Of a stretch of 64,000 nt of DNA, positions 45,467-56,690 are shown in pieces. The DNA comes from Okapia johnstoni (lineage: Eukaryota > Chordata > Mammalia > Artiodactyla > Giraffidae): the NCBI GenBank assembly GCA_024291935.2, contig CM044322.1:25481405-25545404 (forward strand). The letters run 5' to 3'. The position numbers were made by a program, and so were the translations under genes. The notes under the pieces were generated by a model that saw only the letters and a program-made list of their open reading frames with translations, was not told where the DNA came from and searched no databases. How positions within the stretch are numbered: the stretch's first letter is position 1; the number at the start of each line of letters is the position of its first letter.

Positions 45467-46588
45467 CACTTAACTCCATAAATGCCTTGAAATAAATAGT
45501 AATTGCCTGCTTAAAGCATTACCTTTCTTGGATATCACCTTCATAAAGGAACACATTTTCCAGCTTTTTGTCTGTAGTAGGGTTGGGTGAAGGTGGTGAT
45601 GGTTGTGAGTCATAGTTCAGCCTACCTTTGGAGCCATCAGACTTGGCTCATGGCCAAACATTTGTAGCACCTTCTGGACATCAGTATGATACTTCATTGT
45701 ACTGTGGGATATTATCTGGATGGTATGGTCTCCCTCCTCAAAATTAAAATAAACTTTCTGGAACAGAGGAAATCTTGGCATTGAGGATCAAATACAGACC
45801 TCTCCAGAGGGATGTCAGGTTATTTGTTCTGAAATCCAAAGATGGCAGTCTTCAAATGACAGATTTGGTCTTTGAATTGACCAGGGTCCTATGCCCTCTG
45901 TATTTTGAATTTGCAAATATCATGATGCCTAGATATTTTGACATAATTTTATGACTTAGTATTTAGCAAGCTAAAACCAAAACCTTTTATCATCATCATC
46001 ATCATTATTTAAACTGGAGAAATTAAAGTATTGTTAAGCTATGAGAGGAGACTGAATACCAAGATATAAAGAGAACCCTGCAGGATATACTTGGGCTGAG
46101 GAAGAGAGCTCTGGAAGGACAAATGTGGAAGGTGGGCCCCTCCCTCAGGATGGGGTTTAGCTCATGTTGGAGAAGGTGTGGTTTCAGGCACTGGATTTTG
46201 GAGAAGTCCTCTGGGTGACCAAGAGCCGAGCTGGTACACAGTCATCAGAAAAGTTAGAAACAACCAGAGAGGGCAAGGAAAGCTTATTATCTTGTTATCT
46301 TGCAGAAACAAAGATGGAAGCCTGGAATGGTTACTTAGCAGCAAGATCTTGTGAATATGCTTCCTTCCTTAAGCTTTGCACAAATCAAAAACTATAGTAG
46401 GCTTTTTGCTGGCATAAGCCGTGAACCCAGTATCAGTGCCTGAGGAACTTATTTGGGGTGTGCATGAAGCCAAGTTTTATGAACCATCATCAACAAACCA
46501 CTTGACAGAGACCCGCTTGGTGCTGCTAGATACTGCCTTACCCACAGCATGAGCTGCCTCCCACCCTCCTTTTGGTGTGACAGAACTA
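45467..46588. other. unassigned non-coding DNA
   Basis: No exon recognised. A short (ATC)n run lies at about 45988-46006. Confidence 0.4.
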
Positions 46589-46748
46589 AATGGCACACGC
46601 AATCCCTCTGTGTTTGTGGAGGAGCCTTTTTGTGGTGTGTTCCCATCTTACATGAATTGCTTTCCTTGTCTATTGATGTGGGATCCCAGCTACTCTGTAC
46701 CAAATATGACTGTGCCCCTCTGGCCATAGCAGTTTAGGTCCACGGTGG
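46589..46748 (+). repeat. inverted repeat, left arm (about 160 bp)
   Basis: It is the reverse complement of 47307-47470 with about four substitutions and one 4-base gap (tttg missing here), roughly 97% identity by eye. The sequence is not BovB, Bov-tA, CHR, L1 or MIR. The 46549-46737 forward and 46449-46727 reverse frames cross it without recognisable domain. Confidence 0.93.
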
Positions 46749-47306
46749 GCAGTTTACAGTTGTGTGTATTCCACTCCCTTGCATTCTTTGGTCACTTTAT
46801 TTTTCCCTAAGAAAAAAACTCCAAAATTTGAATGTCTCCCAAATTGCTACTCTTTTTCCAAATACTAGGTTAAATTTGATAGGAAATTGTGCTTAAATTG
46901 CTGTTAAATTTCTTTGAACTGATCCAAAATGGAAATCTCTGGATTAGTTAAGACTTTTTGCATCTGAGGGAAATGTCATTGATTGGGTGGGAGAGAACAA
47001 AAGGTAGGAGGAGATTATTATAAAGTTTCTAATGGAACCCAAGGTCCCTGGTTCTTGGCTAGTTATGAAAACCAGGAACTCAAAAGCACCAGGGCCCTCT
47101 GTCTGTCTTTCACTTAAGCCTCTTGTAACATGGATGACCTTTTCTTCTTTTTCTGGAGAGAGGACATCTCTGAACCATAGTCTCTGCATTTACTTTTTTT
47201 TTCTTCAAGTGACCAGGCCGAACTACACTAAAATCTTATTGATTTCTAAGAATCAATTTGAAGTGCACTGAAAAGGGATTCTTGTTGCTATAGCTTGATC
47301 ACTGGT
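46749..47306. other. spacer of the inverted repeat
   Basis: 558 bp separating the arms. AT-rich, with no exon or known repeat. A T-rich run (47192-47201) precedes tcttcaag but is not followed by an exon-like frame. Confidence 0.5.
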
Positions 47307-47470
47307 CCACCATGGACCTAAACTGCTATGGTCAGAGGGGCACAGTCATATTTGGTACAAACAGAGTAGTTGGGATCCCACATCAATAGACAAGGAAAGC
47401 AATTCATGTAAGATGGGAGCACACCACAAAAAGGCTCCTCCACAAACACAGAGGGATTGCGTGTGCCATT
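47307..47470 (-). repeat. inverted repeat, right arm (about 164 bp)
   Basis: Reverse complement of the left arm, with an extra tttg. Homology ends sharply on both sides. An A10 run lies 90 bp further right (47559-47568). Confidence 0.93.
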
Positions 47471-48175
47471 CAGAATTTATGACAGCTGGGGCATGAACAC
47501 TGACCTCCTAAAACAGAACAGGAAATACAGACCTTTTGTATTTCAGCAAGGCAAGCTTAAAAAAAAAAGTATGTCCACGGGCAGAGTTTTTTGTGTTTTG
47601 TTTTTTGAGACTCCAAAGGGTGAATGACTGTCAAAAATGAATTTCTGACACCCCAACTGCCACTGCTTTTGATGTGAAAGTCAAGAGGTATATTCATGTG
47701 ATACCCAGGATACATGCAATGAGCTCAGACTTAATAAAAGGAGCAGGGCATAGTTAAGGATACATGTAAGCCTGGAACCAGTGCGAAGAAAGGCAGACCA
47801 GAGCACAGAATAAAGAGCAGAAACGTGCTGAGAGAAACCACAAGAAATATTGTCTGGGTTTTGAAGGTAATAGTAAATCAAACAAAGACGAGTAGAAGAT
47901 TCTAAGAGAAACTAAAAGAAATATAATGTAATTTTTAAGTGTTATATCAGGAGGAAGAAGATAAAGATGGAAGAGGACACCTAGGACACCTGGATCTAAC
48001 TGAGAAATGCCAACAGACGCTGGAGAAAACGTAGCTTTCCTTAATCTCTTTGAGCTTTCATTTTTTCTGTCAGGGAAAAAGAAGAGCCTATGGAGGTTGG
48101 ATCTTAATTGGTCATCCTAGGTAAGGCTCCCTGAGTTGAAAGAATCTATCCCAGCTAGCTAAGGAAAGGTATTGC
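47471..48175. other. unassigned non-coding DNA
   Basis: No exon or named repeat. Confidence 0.4.
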
Positions 48176-48397
48176 AAGAATGTGGATGGACCTTGAGTCT
48201 GTCATACAGAGTGAAGTCAGAAAGAGGAAAACATAATAATATCATGTATTAACACATATATGTGGAATATAGAAAAGTGGTATAGCTGAACCTATTTCCA
48301 AGGAAGGAATAGAGATGTAGATGTGGAGAGTAGATATGTGGACACTGAGGAAAGTGGAGGGTGAAATGAATTGGGAGATTAGGATTGACATATATAA
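48176..48397 (+). mobile_element. L1 3' part (sense), segment 1
   Basis: aatgtggatggaccttgagtctgtcatacagagtgaag through taacacatatatgtggaatatag to aggattgacatatata. Interrupted twice by SINEs and resumes at 48691 and 49062. Confidence 0.88.
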
Positions 48398-48690
48398 GAA
48401 TCCGCCTGCAATGTAGGAGACCCCAGTTCGATTCCTGGGTCAGGAGGATCTGCTGGAGAAGGGATAAGCTACCCCCTCCAGTATTCTTGGACTTCCCTTG
48501 TAGCTCAGCTGGTAAAGAATCTGCCTGCAATGTGGGAGACCTGGGTACGATCCCTGGGTTGGGAAGATCCCCTGGAAAAGGGAAAGGCTACCTCCTCCAG
48601 TATTCTGGCCTGGGGAATTCCATGGACTTTACAGTCCATGGGGTCGAAAAGAGTTGGACACGACTGAGCAACTTAAACTTTCACTTTCTA
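48398..48690 (+). mobile_element. Bov-tA SINE pair, head to tail
   Basis: A partial unit (gaatccgcctgcaatgtagg to ccagtattcttgg, about 48398-48488) is followed directly by a full unit (acttcccttgtagctcagctgg to gttggacacgactgagc). The short repeat tatata flanks the pair. Confidence 0.88.
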
Positions 48691-48844
48691 TATACAATAC
48701 CATGTGTAAAATAGCTAGTGGGAGCCTGCTGTCTAGCACAGGGAGCTCAGCTTGGTGCTCTGTGATGACCTAGATGGGTGGGATGGTGAGGGAGGGCATC
48801 CAAGAGGGAGAGAATATAAGTATACAAATAGCTGATTCACTTCA
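48691..48844 (+). mobile_element. L1 3' part (sense), segment 2
   Basis: ataccatgtgtaaaatagctagtggg, agcacagggagctcagcttgg, tgatgacctagatgggtggg: ruminant L1 3' UTR, ending in the target site of the next SINE. Confidence 0.9.
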
Positions 48845-49061
48845 GGTGTGCTAGTGGTAAAGAACTCACCTGCCAATGCAGAAGACGTAAAAGATTCTGG
48901 TTGAATCTTTGGGTTGGGAAGATCCCCTGGAGGAGGGCATGGCAATACACTTCAGTATTCTTGCCTGGAAAATTCCATGGCAAGAGGAGCCTTGCAGGCT
49001 GCAGTCCATGGGGTCACAAAAGAGTTGGACACAACTGAAGCAGCTTAATACTCAGGCATGC
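48845..49061 (+). mobile_element. Bov-tA SINE (sense) nested in L1
   Basis: gtgtgctagtggtaaagaac through ggctgcagtccatggggtcac. A perfect 17-bp duplication, atagctgattcacttca, lies at 48828-48844 and 49062-49078. Confidence 0.95.
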
Positions 49062-49138
49062 ATAGCTGATTCACTTCATTGTACAGCAGAAATTAACACA
49101 ACATTATAAAGCAAAGAAACTCCAGTAAAAAGGCAAAA
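49062..49138 (+). mobile_element. L1 3' part (sense), terminal segment
   Basis: atagctgattcacttcattgtacagcagaaattaacacaacattataaagc and an A-rich end. Confidence 0.9.
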
Positions 49139-49380
49139 AAAGAGAATGCTAACGAAAGTCTCAAATAACTGGAGGAGAGGTAACCAAGTAGAGATAGATC
49201 TCAGGAGAACCAGAAAGAAAGATGCTAACAAAAATGACTGCCCTCTCTAGATTTCAGGGGGAAAAGTGCTTTGACCTACTGGACCAAATGCTCCCTTTTT
49301 GTAACAAATACTTTTACAGCATCCCCTTCCCTATCTTGGAATGAACTTCATAGGTAATCTTAAAATAAAATTGATACAAT

Positions 49381-49538
49381 GCACTGGGATGACCCAGAGG
49401 GATGGGATGGGGAGGGAGGTGGGAGGGGGGTTCAGGATGGGGGACACATGTACACCCATGGCTGATTCATGTCAATGTATGGCAAAACCACCACAATACA
49501 GTAAAGTAATTAGCCTCCAATTAAAAAAAATAAATTAA
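49381..49538 (+). mobile_element. young L1 3' end, 158-bp insertion
   Basis: gggatgacccagagggatgggatgg through aatgtatggcaaaaccaccac to an A-rich tail. A perfect 19-bp duplication, aaaataaaattgatacaat, lies at 49362-49380 and 49539-49557. It is close to the ruminant L1 wording at 23515-23790. Confidence 0.94.
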
Positions 49539-49557
49539 AAAATAAAATTGATACAAT

Positions 49558-50725
49558 ATTCTAACTGAAAGATAAAATATTACAAGGGGAATAATTCATT
49601 TAAAACGAAAAGTAAGGTATAGCTTACTGTATAAACATTTAGATGGAAAAAATGAAACAGCCCCGTATTCGTACCTGTGTATAGAATCACCATGAATAAA
49701 TGACTTCAAATATAACCTGATAAAGTCGGATTGTGCTGGTGATAAAATTTTCCCAAAGGGTGATTCTTTCAGTGATTTATTGCAGTAAAACAAATCCAAA
49801 TTCAACATCCCTGAGCAATCGCTCTATGGTGCTCATGGATCTGGTAGGTCAGGAATTCAGAAAGAGCACAGCAAGAATGACTCTGCCCAGCTCTATGATA
49901 TCAGTGGGGCCTCAGTGGGGAGGACTCCAGTGGTTGGCCCTGGAACAGCTGAAGCTGAAGGAATCACCTCCAAGATGGTTCCATGTCACTCACTCATCCG
50001 GCCTCTGAGCTGCAAGGTTGAAGAGCGTGCTACCTGCATGTGGTGATTCTACATGACAGTCTCAGGGTTTCCAGGCTTCATACAGGACAGTCAGGGCTCC
50101 TAGGACAAGTGTTCCAGCTGAAGCTGCCTGAGCTTTTATTACTTAGCCTCGAAAGTCACATTATTTCTTCCATAGTCCCAGTCAAAGCAGTCACGTGGGG
50201 TTGAGGGGTTGGGGGTGGAGGGAGGAGGAAGTGACTGTAGAGATCCTACCTCTTGATGGAAGGACTGACAAAGAATTTGCAGCTCTGTTTGCAACCACCA
50301 CAGTGACTGGCTCTTAGTAAACTACTGACAAGACAAACTGGGGCCTTTCTTTAAGTTACACATGAATTGCATTCCTGGGAAATTCAGCATGTATTAAAAC
50401 CTTGTAAACAATATGGTATGTATATATGTAATATAAAGTCAGATTCTAGGCTTGACTTTTTATACACATTGTGCAGTAGGACTTTTGAAGATTGTGCAGG
50501 ACATAGGATGCTTCCTTGTTATATAGAATACTCTTGTACATTGCAGGATTCTGTGTATCCTTGACCTTTGATCACTAAACGCCAGTACTGTCAGTATGGT
50601 CATTTATGTTTCTCCTGCAGACTGGCTCCCTCTACTTATTCAGTAAATTGCTTATAGACCAAGATGGCATTCTCAACCCTGAATCTACAAGCCTTTCAGT
50701 TTATTGCTCCAGCTCAACTGGGCTC
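49558..50725. other. unassigned non-coding DNA
   Basis: No exon or known repeat. The 91-codon frame at 49733-50008 has no domain. Confidence 0.4.
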
Positions 50726-50727
50726 AG

Positions 50728-50852
50728 ATGGTGATGCTGGCAATGACAATGATGGTGATGACAATGACGATCAGGATGGTGATGGTGATGATCATGATAT
50801 TTATATTGGTGATGATATTAATATTGTTGATGATGATGGTGATGATCATGAC
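50728..50852. repeat. imperfect (TGA/GAT)n tract
   Basis: gatggtgatg, gacaatgacgatcagg, gatgatggtgatgatcatgac units. It gives an Asp/Gly-rich frame (50664-50870) and a Met/Ile-rich frame (50704-51150), both compositional artefacts. Confidence 0.9.
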
Positions 50853-50854
50853 AG

Positions 50855-51045
50855 TGCCAGCAGCAGCTAACCTTACCCAAGTGCTTCCATTTCACCAGGG
50901 ACTCTATCGGTGTGCCCCACCTCACTGTATGTACACTGACAATAACTGTAAGGCAGGTATCACTGTCTTTGTTTTCCAGATGAAGAAACTAAGGCTTAGA
51001 AAACTTAACCTATGTAAGATCACAAGTTTAGAAACTGGGAAATCA
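50855..51045 (+). repeat. MIR SINE
   Basis: cagcagctaaccttacccaagtgcttcc, taaggcaggtatcactgtctttg, cagatgaagaaactaaggcttagaaaac, taagatcacaag match the MIR order. Confidence 0.75.
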
Positions 51046-52611
51046 AGATGTTCTCCAGGGCTCTGGACAACTCCAGGTGACATTGAGATTCTGTCCAATC
51101 AGCTTTGGCTGAGGGGAAAGAAGTGGTGTCCTGTATATAACTGGGAGTGATTCCCTCCAGAGAGGGGCTGTAGACTGGCAGGCACAGTGATCAGCTTCTC
51201 TGTACAATGGGTGAGAGGAAATTAAAGTTTAAAAATAGATGTGGAAATTAGCAGGAAACATTAGCCTGCTCTCCTGAACCAGATAAATTATCTCCTAGAC
51301 TCTCAGAGAAGATGGCAGAATCCCACCCATATTCTTTGGGAATCCTGGAAAATAAAGCAAACGTGGTTCTAATACTGAACAAAAGGAGGCAGGTGAAGTT
51401 TTTCTACTTTAGCCTGATGAAAAATTCTAGGTCATGTTTGAGAAAGGAAGTCATGTTTGTCAATTTATTGGTGCCTAGCCAAGGAGGTCTCTGCAATGTT
51501 TTCTGTGTACTATTAGGCGGACAAGGTATCCCTGCCTAGACCACTCTCCTTGTCTCCACTGGTGTACATTTCCAGAACTGCGCTCAGGATATTATCCATG
51601 TGCCTCACCATTACATGCCACCGGAAGAGCTTTGGAGATCTATGGCTCAACTGAAGAAAATACAAAGCCTTAGAAATATTTTATGCACCAGCATATCTAC
51701 TAATGAGTTAGTTGCCTTCATTTAGCAAGAAAATAGTTTATAAACTCTATTTTGTATAATCTTTAAAAATGGGAAAAATAAAACTGCACCGTGTACTGTA
51801 AAAAGACAGAAAGAAAAATATCTTACCGTTCTTTAATTCAATTGCAGCCAGCTGGATTTCCTCTCTTGGCTTTTTTAAAAAAAAAATAAACAAATTTATA
51901 ATATAAATGCTTTTTTGGCACATAACATATCCTGCTCTAACATTGCATATCTGTTTTATAGAAGTGTGTTTGTAAAAGTCTTCAAACGCTTCTTGGAAAT
52001 ATAACAACACCTTTAGAAATAAGTGTTATCTTGGTGTTGTTCTCTGAATTAAAAAAAAACAGCCTGAATATAACATATTTTATGCCCATGTAACATATTT
52101 TATATAAAAATATGGTCATATTGTGGGGGAAAATGCAAAAGATGAACAGATGTAAAGAAAATTCATACTCCTGTTTGCTTTCGGACCATTAATTCGAAGG
52201 CAGACAATGTCTCTAATGTTTTGTTTTCCTTGAATGGTATTTTCACAAAATATATGCATATCTTCTTATGCAAAGGCCCCCTGATGATGTCCTTAGCTGT
52301 ATCTTGGTTGTCACTTAAATCCATTCAGGACCCAAGCCCTGAACAGGAGTCAAATACTTGGGAGATTTCAGCCTTTGTTTCTAAGATTTCCTGCCTTGGG
52401 AAATCTACTGTCATTATTAAGAAATATCCACATACGGAGATGTTCTGAAAAATTGATTAACTTTCCAAGGAGCATTAAATTCTCAGCGATGCAGAGGGAC
52501 CCATTTGGCCTATCTGATCCATCAACCTTCCTTCAGCAGAGCTATATACAAACTGCCCTTTGCAAGTGAGTATGTTCCCTAAATTCTTTCTCTTTTCTTT
52601 CTCTGGACCCA
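51046..52611. other. unassigned non-coding DNA
   Basis: AT-rich. No exon or clear repeat recognised. Confidence 0.4.
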
Positions 52612-52818
52612 GAATGTCCAACAGAACTTTCCATACTGATGGAAATAGTCTACATTTGCTGTGTCCCATACAGTAACCATGAGCCTCATGTGGCTATTGA
52701 GTGCTTTGGATGTGGCTAATGTGACCAAAAAACTGACTTCTGAATTTGTTTAAATTAAAATAGCTTCATGTGTGAAGCTAGTGACTACCATATTGACCTA
52801 TAGACCATGCAGTTCAGG
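52612..52818. repeat. hAT/MER-type DNA-transposon remnant
   Basis: gaatgtccaacagaactttccatactgatggaaatag, aaccatgagcctcatgtggctattgagtgc, ggatgtggctaatgtgacc and the mirrored gtgtgaagctagtgactaccatattg belong to a common mammalian non-autonomous DNA element. The exact MER number is uncertain. Confidence 0.55.
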
Positions 52819-52959
52819 AATTTGGGGGAGAAAAAGACCCAAAGGTTAATATTTATAATCAGCTCAATCTGAGTTGAATAAAACTTCCAGGATTACCTGA
52901 GAGGTTGTCTTTTTTCAAGAAACTAACAACATTTGAAATACTGCTACTTAACAAGCACC

Positions 52960-53160
52960 ATCCAAGAGCCAGGCAAGTTGTAAAGTAAAACCTTTAGCAG
53001 CAGCATTTTTCTTTTATTCGTTTATTTAACCTTCATAACCTCCTTATGAAGGACGTATTATGATGTCCCCCTACCTTTTTTATTTGAAGATGAAAAAAAT
53101 GTGGCTTAAAAGGATTCAGACCACAGCTTGTTTTGGGCACAGTGAGGCTGTGAATTCAGG
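52960..53160 (+). repeat. MIR SINE
   Basis: agcaccatccaagagccaggcaagttg, tttaaccttcataacctccttatgaaggacg, tatttgaagatgaaaaaaatgtggcttaaaagg follow the MIR consensus loosely. Confidence 0.55.
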
Positions 53161-53203
53161 TTTGAGACCAGTGCCTGTGTACAAGGCTTCACATTCTTAA
53201 ATT

Positions 53204-53545
53204 GTTGTTGTTCAGTTGCTCAGTCATGTTCAACATTGTGACCCCATGAACTGCAGCACGCCACGCTTCGCTGTCCTTCACTGTCTCCCTGAGTTTGCTT
53301 AAAGTCAACGTCCATTGAGTCAGTGATGCTATCCAACAATCTCATCCTCTGTCATCCCCTTTTCCTCTTGCCCTCCATCTTTCCCAGCATCAGGCTCTTT
53401 TCCAATGAGTCAACTCTTTGCATCAGGTGGCCAAGGTATTGGAGCTTCAGCTTTAGCACCAGTCCTTCCATTGAATATTCAGGGTTGATTTCCTTTAGGA
53501 TTGACTGGTTTGATCACCTTGCTATCCAAGGGACTCTCATAGCTT
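53204..53545 (-). mobile_element. BovB LINE 3' fragment (antisense)
   Basis: ttgttgttgttcagttgctcagtcatg through tctttcccagcatcaggctc to cttgctatccaagggactctcatag. The flanks share a ttcacattctt/ttcacactttctt pair, a possible eroded target-site duplication. Confidence 0.92.
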
Positions 53546-53879
53546 TTCAGAATTCACACTTTCTTCTAGTTAAAAATTCCAGAGGGTCTACTGACTGGAT
53601 AAAACAACTTTTACTGGAAATTTCTATTTCCACATGAAACACTTTTTATAAGATTATAAGCCCTACCATGGTGGTGACCCTAAGACTCTAATTTTTAAGT
53701 TTCTGGAATGTCTGCTAGCCCCTCAGTGGCACAATTTTTCCAGTACAAAAGTTATAAAAATCATCCATGACCTCTTGAGATGCTAAAAAACATTGCATTT
53801 GCATATTTATATAGTCACATGGCAGTCCAGTTTCATGCTAGATCACAGATTATGGTCTCAAAGATGCATTAAGGGCATT

Positions 53880-54070
53880 ATGTAGACTCAGACAAGTTAC
53901 TTCATCCTTGGAACCTCTGTTTTGTCATCAGTAAAATGGGCATAATACTTCCTACTTCGTGAGTCCCTTTCTGTGAGTCAGTGAAAGAACATGTTTGAAG
54001 TAACTAGCATAATACCTAATATAAAGTCAGTGCTCAGTAAATGTTATAAGGTTAGTTGTTATTATTCTTC
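53880..54070 (+). repeat. MIR SINE (3' half)
   Basis: actcagacaagttacttcatccttgg, tgtcatcagtaaaatgggcataatacttcc, actagcataatacctaatataaagtcagtgctcagtaaatg: a clear MIR. Confidence 0.85.
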
Positions 54071-54120
54071 TATATCCATTTCAGCTGATACTGGGTTGAC
54101 TGTTCATTTCTTACCTGATT

Positions 54121-54158
54121 TTTACTAGTAGGGAAAAGATTTACTAGTAGGGAAAAGA
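54121..54158. repeat. 19-bp perfect tandem duplication
   Basis: tttactagtagggaaaaga occurs twice back to back (54121-54139 and 54140-54158). Confidence 0.97.
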
Positions 54159-54362
54159 GATCTTGACAATAGAAATACTCCATGGTAAAAAAACCTGAGA
54201 AAATGCTAGTTTCCCTTGTAATTAACAAAATGCTCAAAGAAGAGGAGGCTCTTTCTGAGTTTTATTTCCCCAGCATGGCCCAGATTCTTGGCTATTTAAT
54301 ACTCACCTCTAGCTTGTATCTGTCCACGCTGGTGTAGTATGCAGAATATAAAGAAAGGTCAA

Positions 54363-54386
54363 ATTTGGAATAGGCCTATTCCAAAT
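54363..54386. repeat. 24-bp perfect palindrome
   Basis: Two 12-base halves, atttggaatagg and its exact complement, with no spacer (centre between 54374 and 54375). Confidence 0.97.
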
Positions 54387-54435
54387 AGAAAGAGCCTATG
54401 GAATAATGAATAAAACTAGGATCTGAGTCCCAGGT

Positions 54436-54656
54436 CTGCTTGCGTGCTCAGTCACTTCAGTTGTGTCTGATTCTTTGCAATCCCATAGACCCTTGTCCAC
54501 CAGGTTCCTCTGTCCATGGGATTTTCCCAGCAAGAATACTGGTGTGGGTTGCCATGCCCTCCTTCAGGGGATCTTTCCAACCCAGAGATCGAACCAGAGC
54601 ATCCTATGTCTCCTGCATTGCAGACAGATTCTTTACTGCTGAGCCTCCGGGGAACT
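54436..54656 (-). mobile_element. Bov-tA SINE, antisense
   Basis: gcgtgctcagtcacttcagttgtgtc through gcattgcagacagattctttac to gagcctccggggaactc. Full length. Confidence 0.92.
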
Positions 54657-54867
54657 CTCAGCTCTACAGCCCCATGCAAATTATGTGAGTCCTCAGTTGA
54701 TCCATCTGTGAGATGAAGAATTTAAACCCCAGGAATCCTCACACACTCCATGGTGATAACATAGCTGGTTATTTGTGTCCAGTACACCAATCATGATTCA
54801 AAAACTGTTTTATTAACAGCCATTTAATTATATCTGGGTGAGTTAGGGCAATGCAAGCTACTATAAT

Positions 54868-55295
54868 TGTTATTGTTCAGTCGCTAAGTCTGGTTCACCT
54901 CTTTGCAATCCCATGGACAGCAGTACACACTAAGCTTCCCTGTCATTCAGTATATCCCAGAGTTTGCTCACATTCATGTCCATTGAGTCTGTCTAACCAT
55001 CTTGCTGATGCTATCTATCTCATCCTCTGTCATCCCCTTCTCCTCCTGACCTCAGTCTTTTCCAGCATCAGTGTCTTTTCCAGTGAGTCAGCTGTTTGCA
55101 TCAGATGGCCAAAATATTGGAGCTTCAGCTTCAGCATCAGTCCTTCCAATGAATATTCTGTGTTGATTTCCATTAGGATTTACTGGTTTGATCTCCTCGC
55201 ATTCCAAAGGACTCTCAAGTGTCTTCTCCAGCACCACAGTTTGAAAGCATCAATTCTTTGGTGCTCAGCCTTCTTTATGGTCCAACTCTCATATC
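54868..55295 (-). mobile_element. BovB LINE 3' fragment (antisense)
   Basis: ttgttattgttcagtcgctaagtc to tctttatggtccaactctcat. Around 54985-55022 the order of small blocks is shuffled (tctaaccatct precedes gatgctatct). A 158-codon forward frame runs through it (54851-55327) but is the antisense of BovB and not a gene. Confidence 0.92.
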
Positions 55296-55450
55296 ATTAT
55301 CCAAATTTCACTAGCTTAGCATGGTAAGAGTTTATTTCTTATGCATCTAAAGCCTAAACAGGTGCTCTTTATCAGCTTATAACGCTCCTTGCAAGTGGTG
55401 ACTCAGGAATCTAGGCTCTTCTTGCTTTGTGACCCTGCAGTATTCAATAT

Positions 55451-55716
55451 AGGAGAAGGCAATGGCAACCCACTCCAATACTCTTACCTGGAAACTCCCA
55501 TGGACGGAGGAGCCTGGTAGGCTATAGTCCATGGAGTCGTGAAGAGTCGGATATGACTGAGCAATGTCACTTTCACTTTTCACTTTCATTCATTGGAGAA
55601 GGAAATGGCAACCCACTCCAGTGTTCTTGCCTAGAGAATCCCAGGGATGGCGAAGCCTGACGGGCTGCCATTTATGGGGTTGCAGAGTCGGGCATGACTG
55701 AAGTGACTTAGCAGCA
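55451..55716 (+). mobile_element. Bov-tA2 SINE, dimeric form (sense)
   Basis: Two related monomers: ggagaaggcaatggcaaccc...gtcactttcacttttcac, then ggagaaggaaatggcaaccc...gcatgactgaagtgacttagcagcag. Target-site duplication gcagtattcaatat at 55437-55450 and 55717-55730. Confidence 0.94.
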
Positions 55717-55998
55717 GCAGTATTCAATATTCATACCATGGTTGCCAGCTTCTAGGAAGATTCTGAATGGTGGCTTGGTGGGGGGCAGTTGGGGGAGAGG
55801 TTATGGGCCAGGCCATTGGTGGAACTACATTCTACATTCCACTGGTAGAACTCAGGCTTACTAGCACATCTCATCACAAAGTGAGACTGGGAAATAGTCT
55901 GGCTGAGCACCCAGGAGGAAGAGGAAATATATGTGATAAACAACTAGTGCCTTTGCTAAAGGCTTTCATTAGTATTAGATGACCAGTCTTAATACCCT

Positions 55999-56690
55999 CA
56001 GTTCAGTTCAGTCACTCAGTCATGTCTGAATCTTTGCAACCCCATGAACTGCAGCACACCAGGCCTCTTTGTCCATCACCAACTCCCGGAGCTTACTCAA
56101 ACTCATGTCCATTGAGTCGGTGATGCCATCCAACCATTTCGTCCTCTGTCATCTCCTTCTCCTCCTGTCTTCAATCTTTCCCAGCATCAGGGTCTTTTCA
56201 AATGAGTCAGCTCTTTGCATCAAGTGGCCAAAGTGTTGGAGTTTCAGCTTCAACATCAGTCCTTCCAATGAATATTCAGGACTGATTTTCTTTAGGTTTG
56301 ACTGATTGGATCTCCTTTCAGTCCAAGGGACTCTCAAGAGTCTTCTCCAACACCACAATTCAGAAGTATCAATTCTTCGGCACTCAGCTTTCTTTATAGT
56401 CTGACTCTCACATCCATACATGACTACTGGAAAAACCATAGCCTTGACTAGACAGACCTTTGTTGGCAAAGTAATGTCTCTGCTTTTCAATATGCTGTCT
56501 AGGTTGGTCATAGCTTTTCTTCCAAGGAGTAAGCATCTTTTAATTTCATGGCTGCAGTCACCATCTGCAGTGATTTTGGAGCCCCCCAAAATAAAGTCTG
56601 CCACTGTTTCTCCATCTATTTGCCATGAAGTGATGGGACTGGATGCCATGATCTTTGTTTTCTGAATATTGAGCTTTAAGCCAACTTTTT
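55999..56690 (-). mobile_element. BovB LINE (antisense), left block with RT C-terminal half
   Basis: From cagttcagttcagtcactcag to tgagctttaagccaac. The minus frame 56149-56697 (182 codons) holds the C-terminal half of the BovB polyprotein (GPITSWQIDGE, written SPITSWQIDGE here; KITADGDCSHEIK; VMYGCES; RRLLRVPW). The longest uninterrupted BovB frame in the window, but truncated. Confidence 0.95.

Noticed and set aside
50664..50870. Asp/Gly-rich ORF suggestive of an acidic protein
   Set aside because: It is the translation of an imperfect (TGA)n simple repeat followed by a MIR.
54851..55327. 158-codon forward ORF
   Set aside because: It is the antisense strand of a BovB; the same wording recurs in ORFs at 5809-6339, 9235-9420 and 28085-28447 that lie over other BovB copies.
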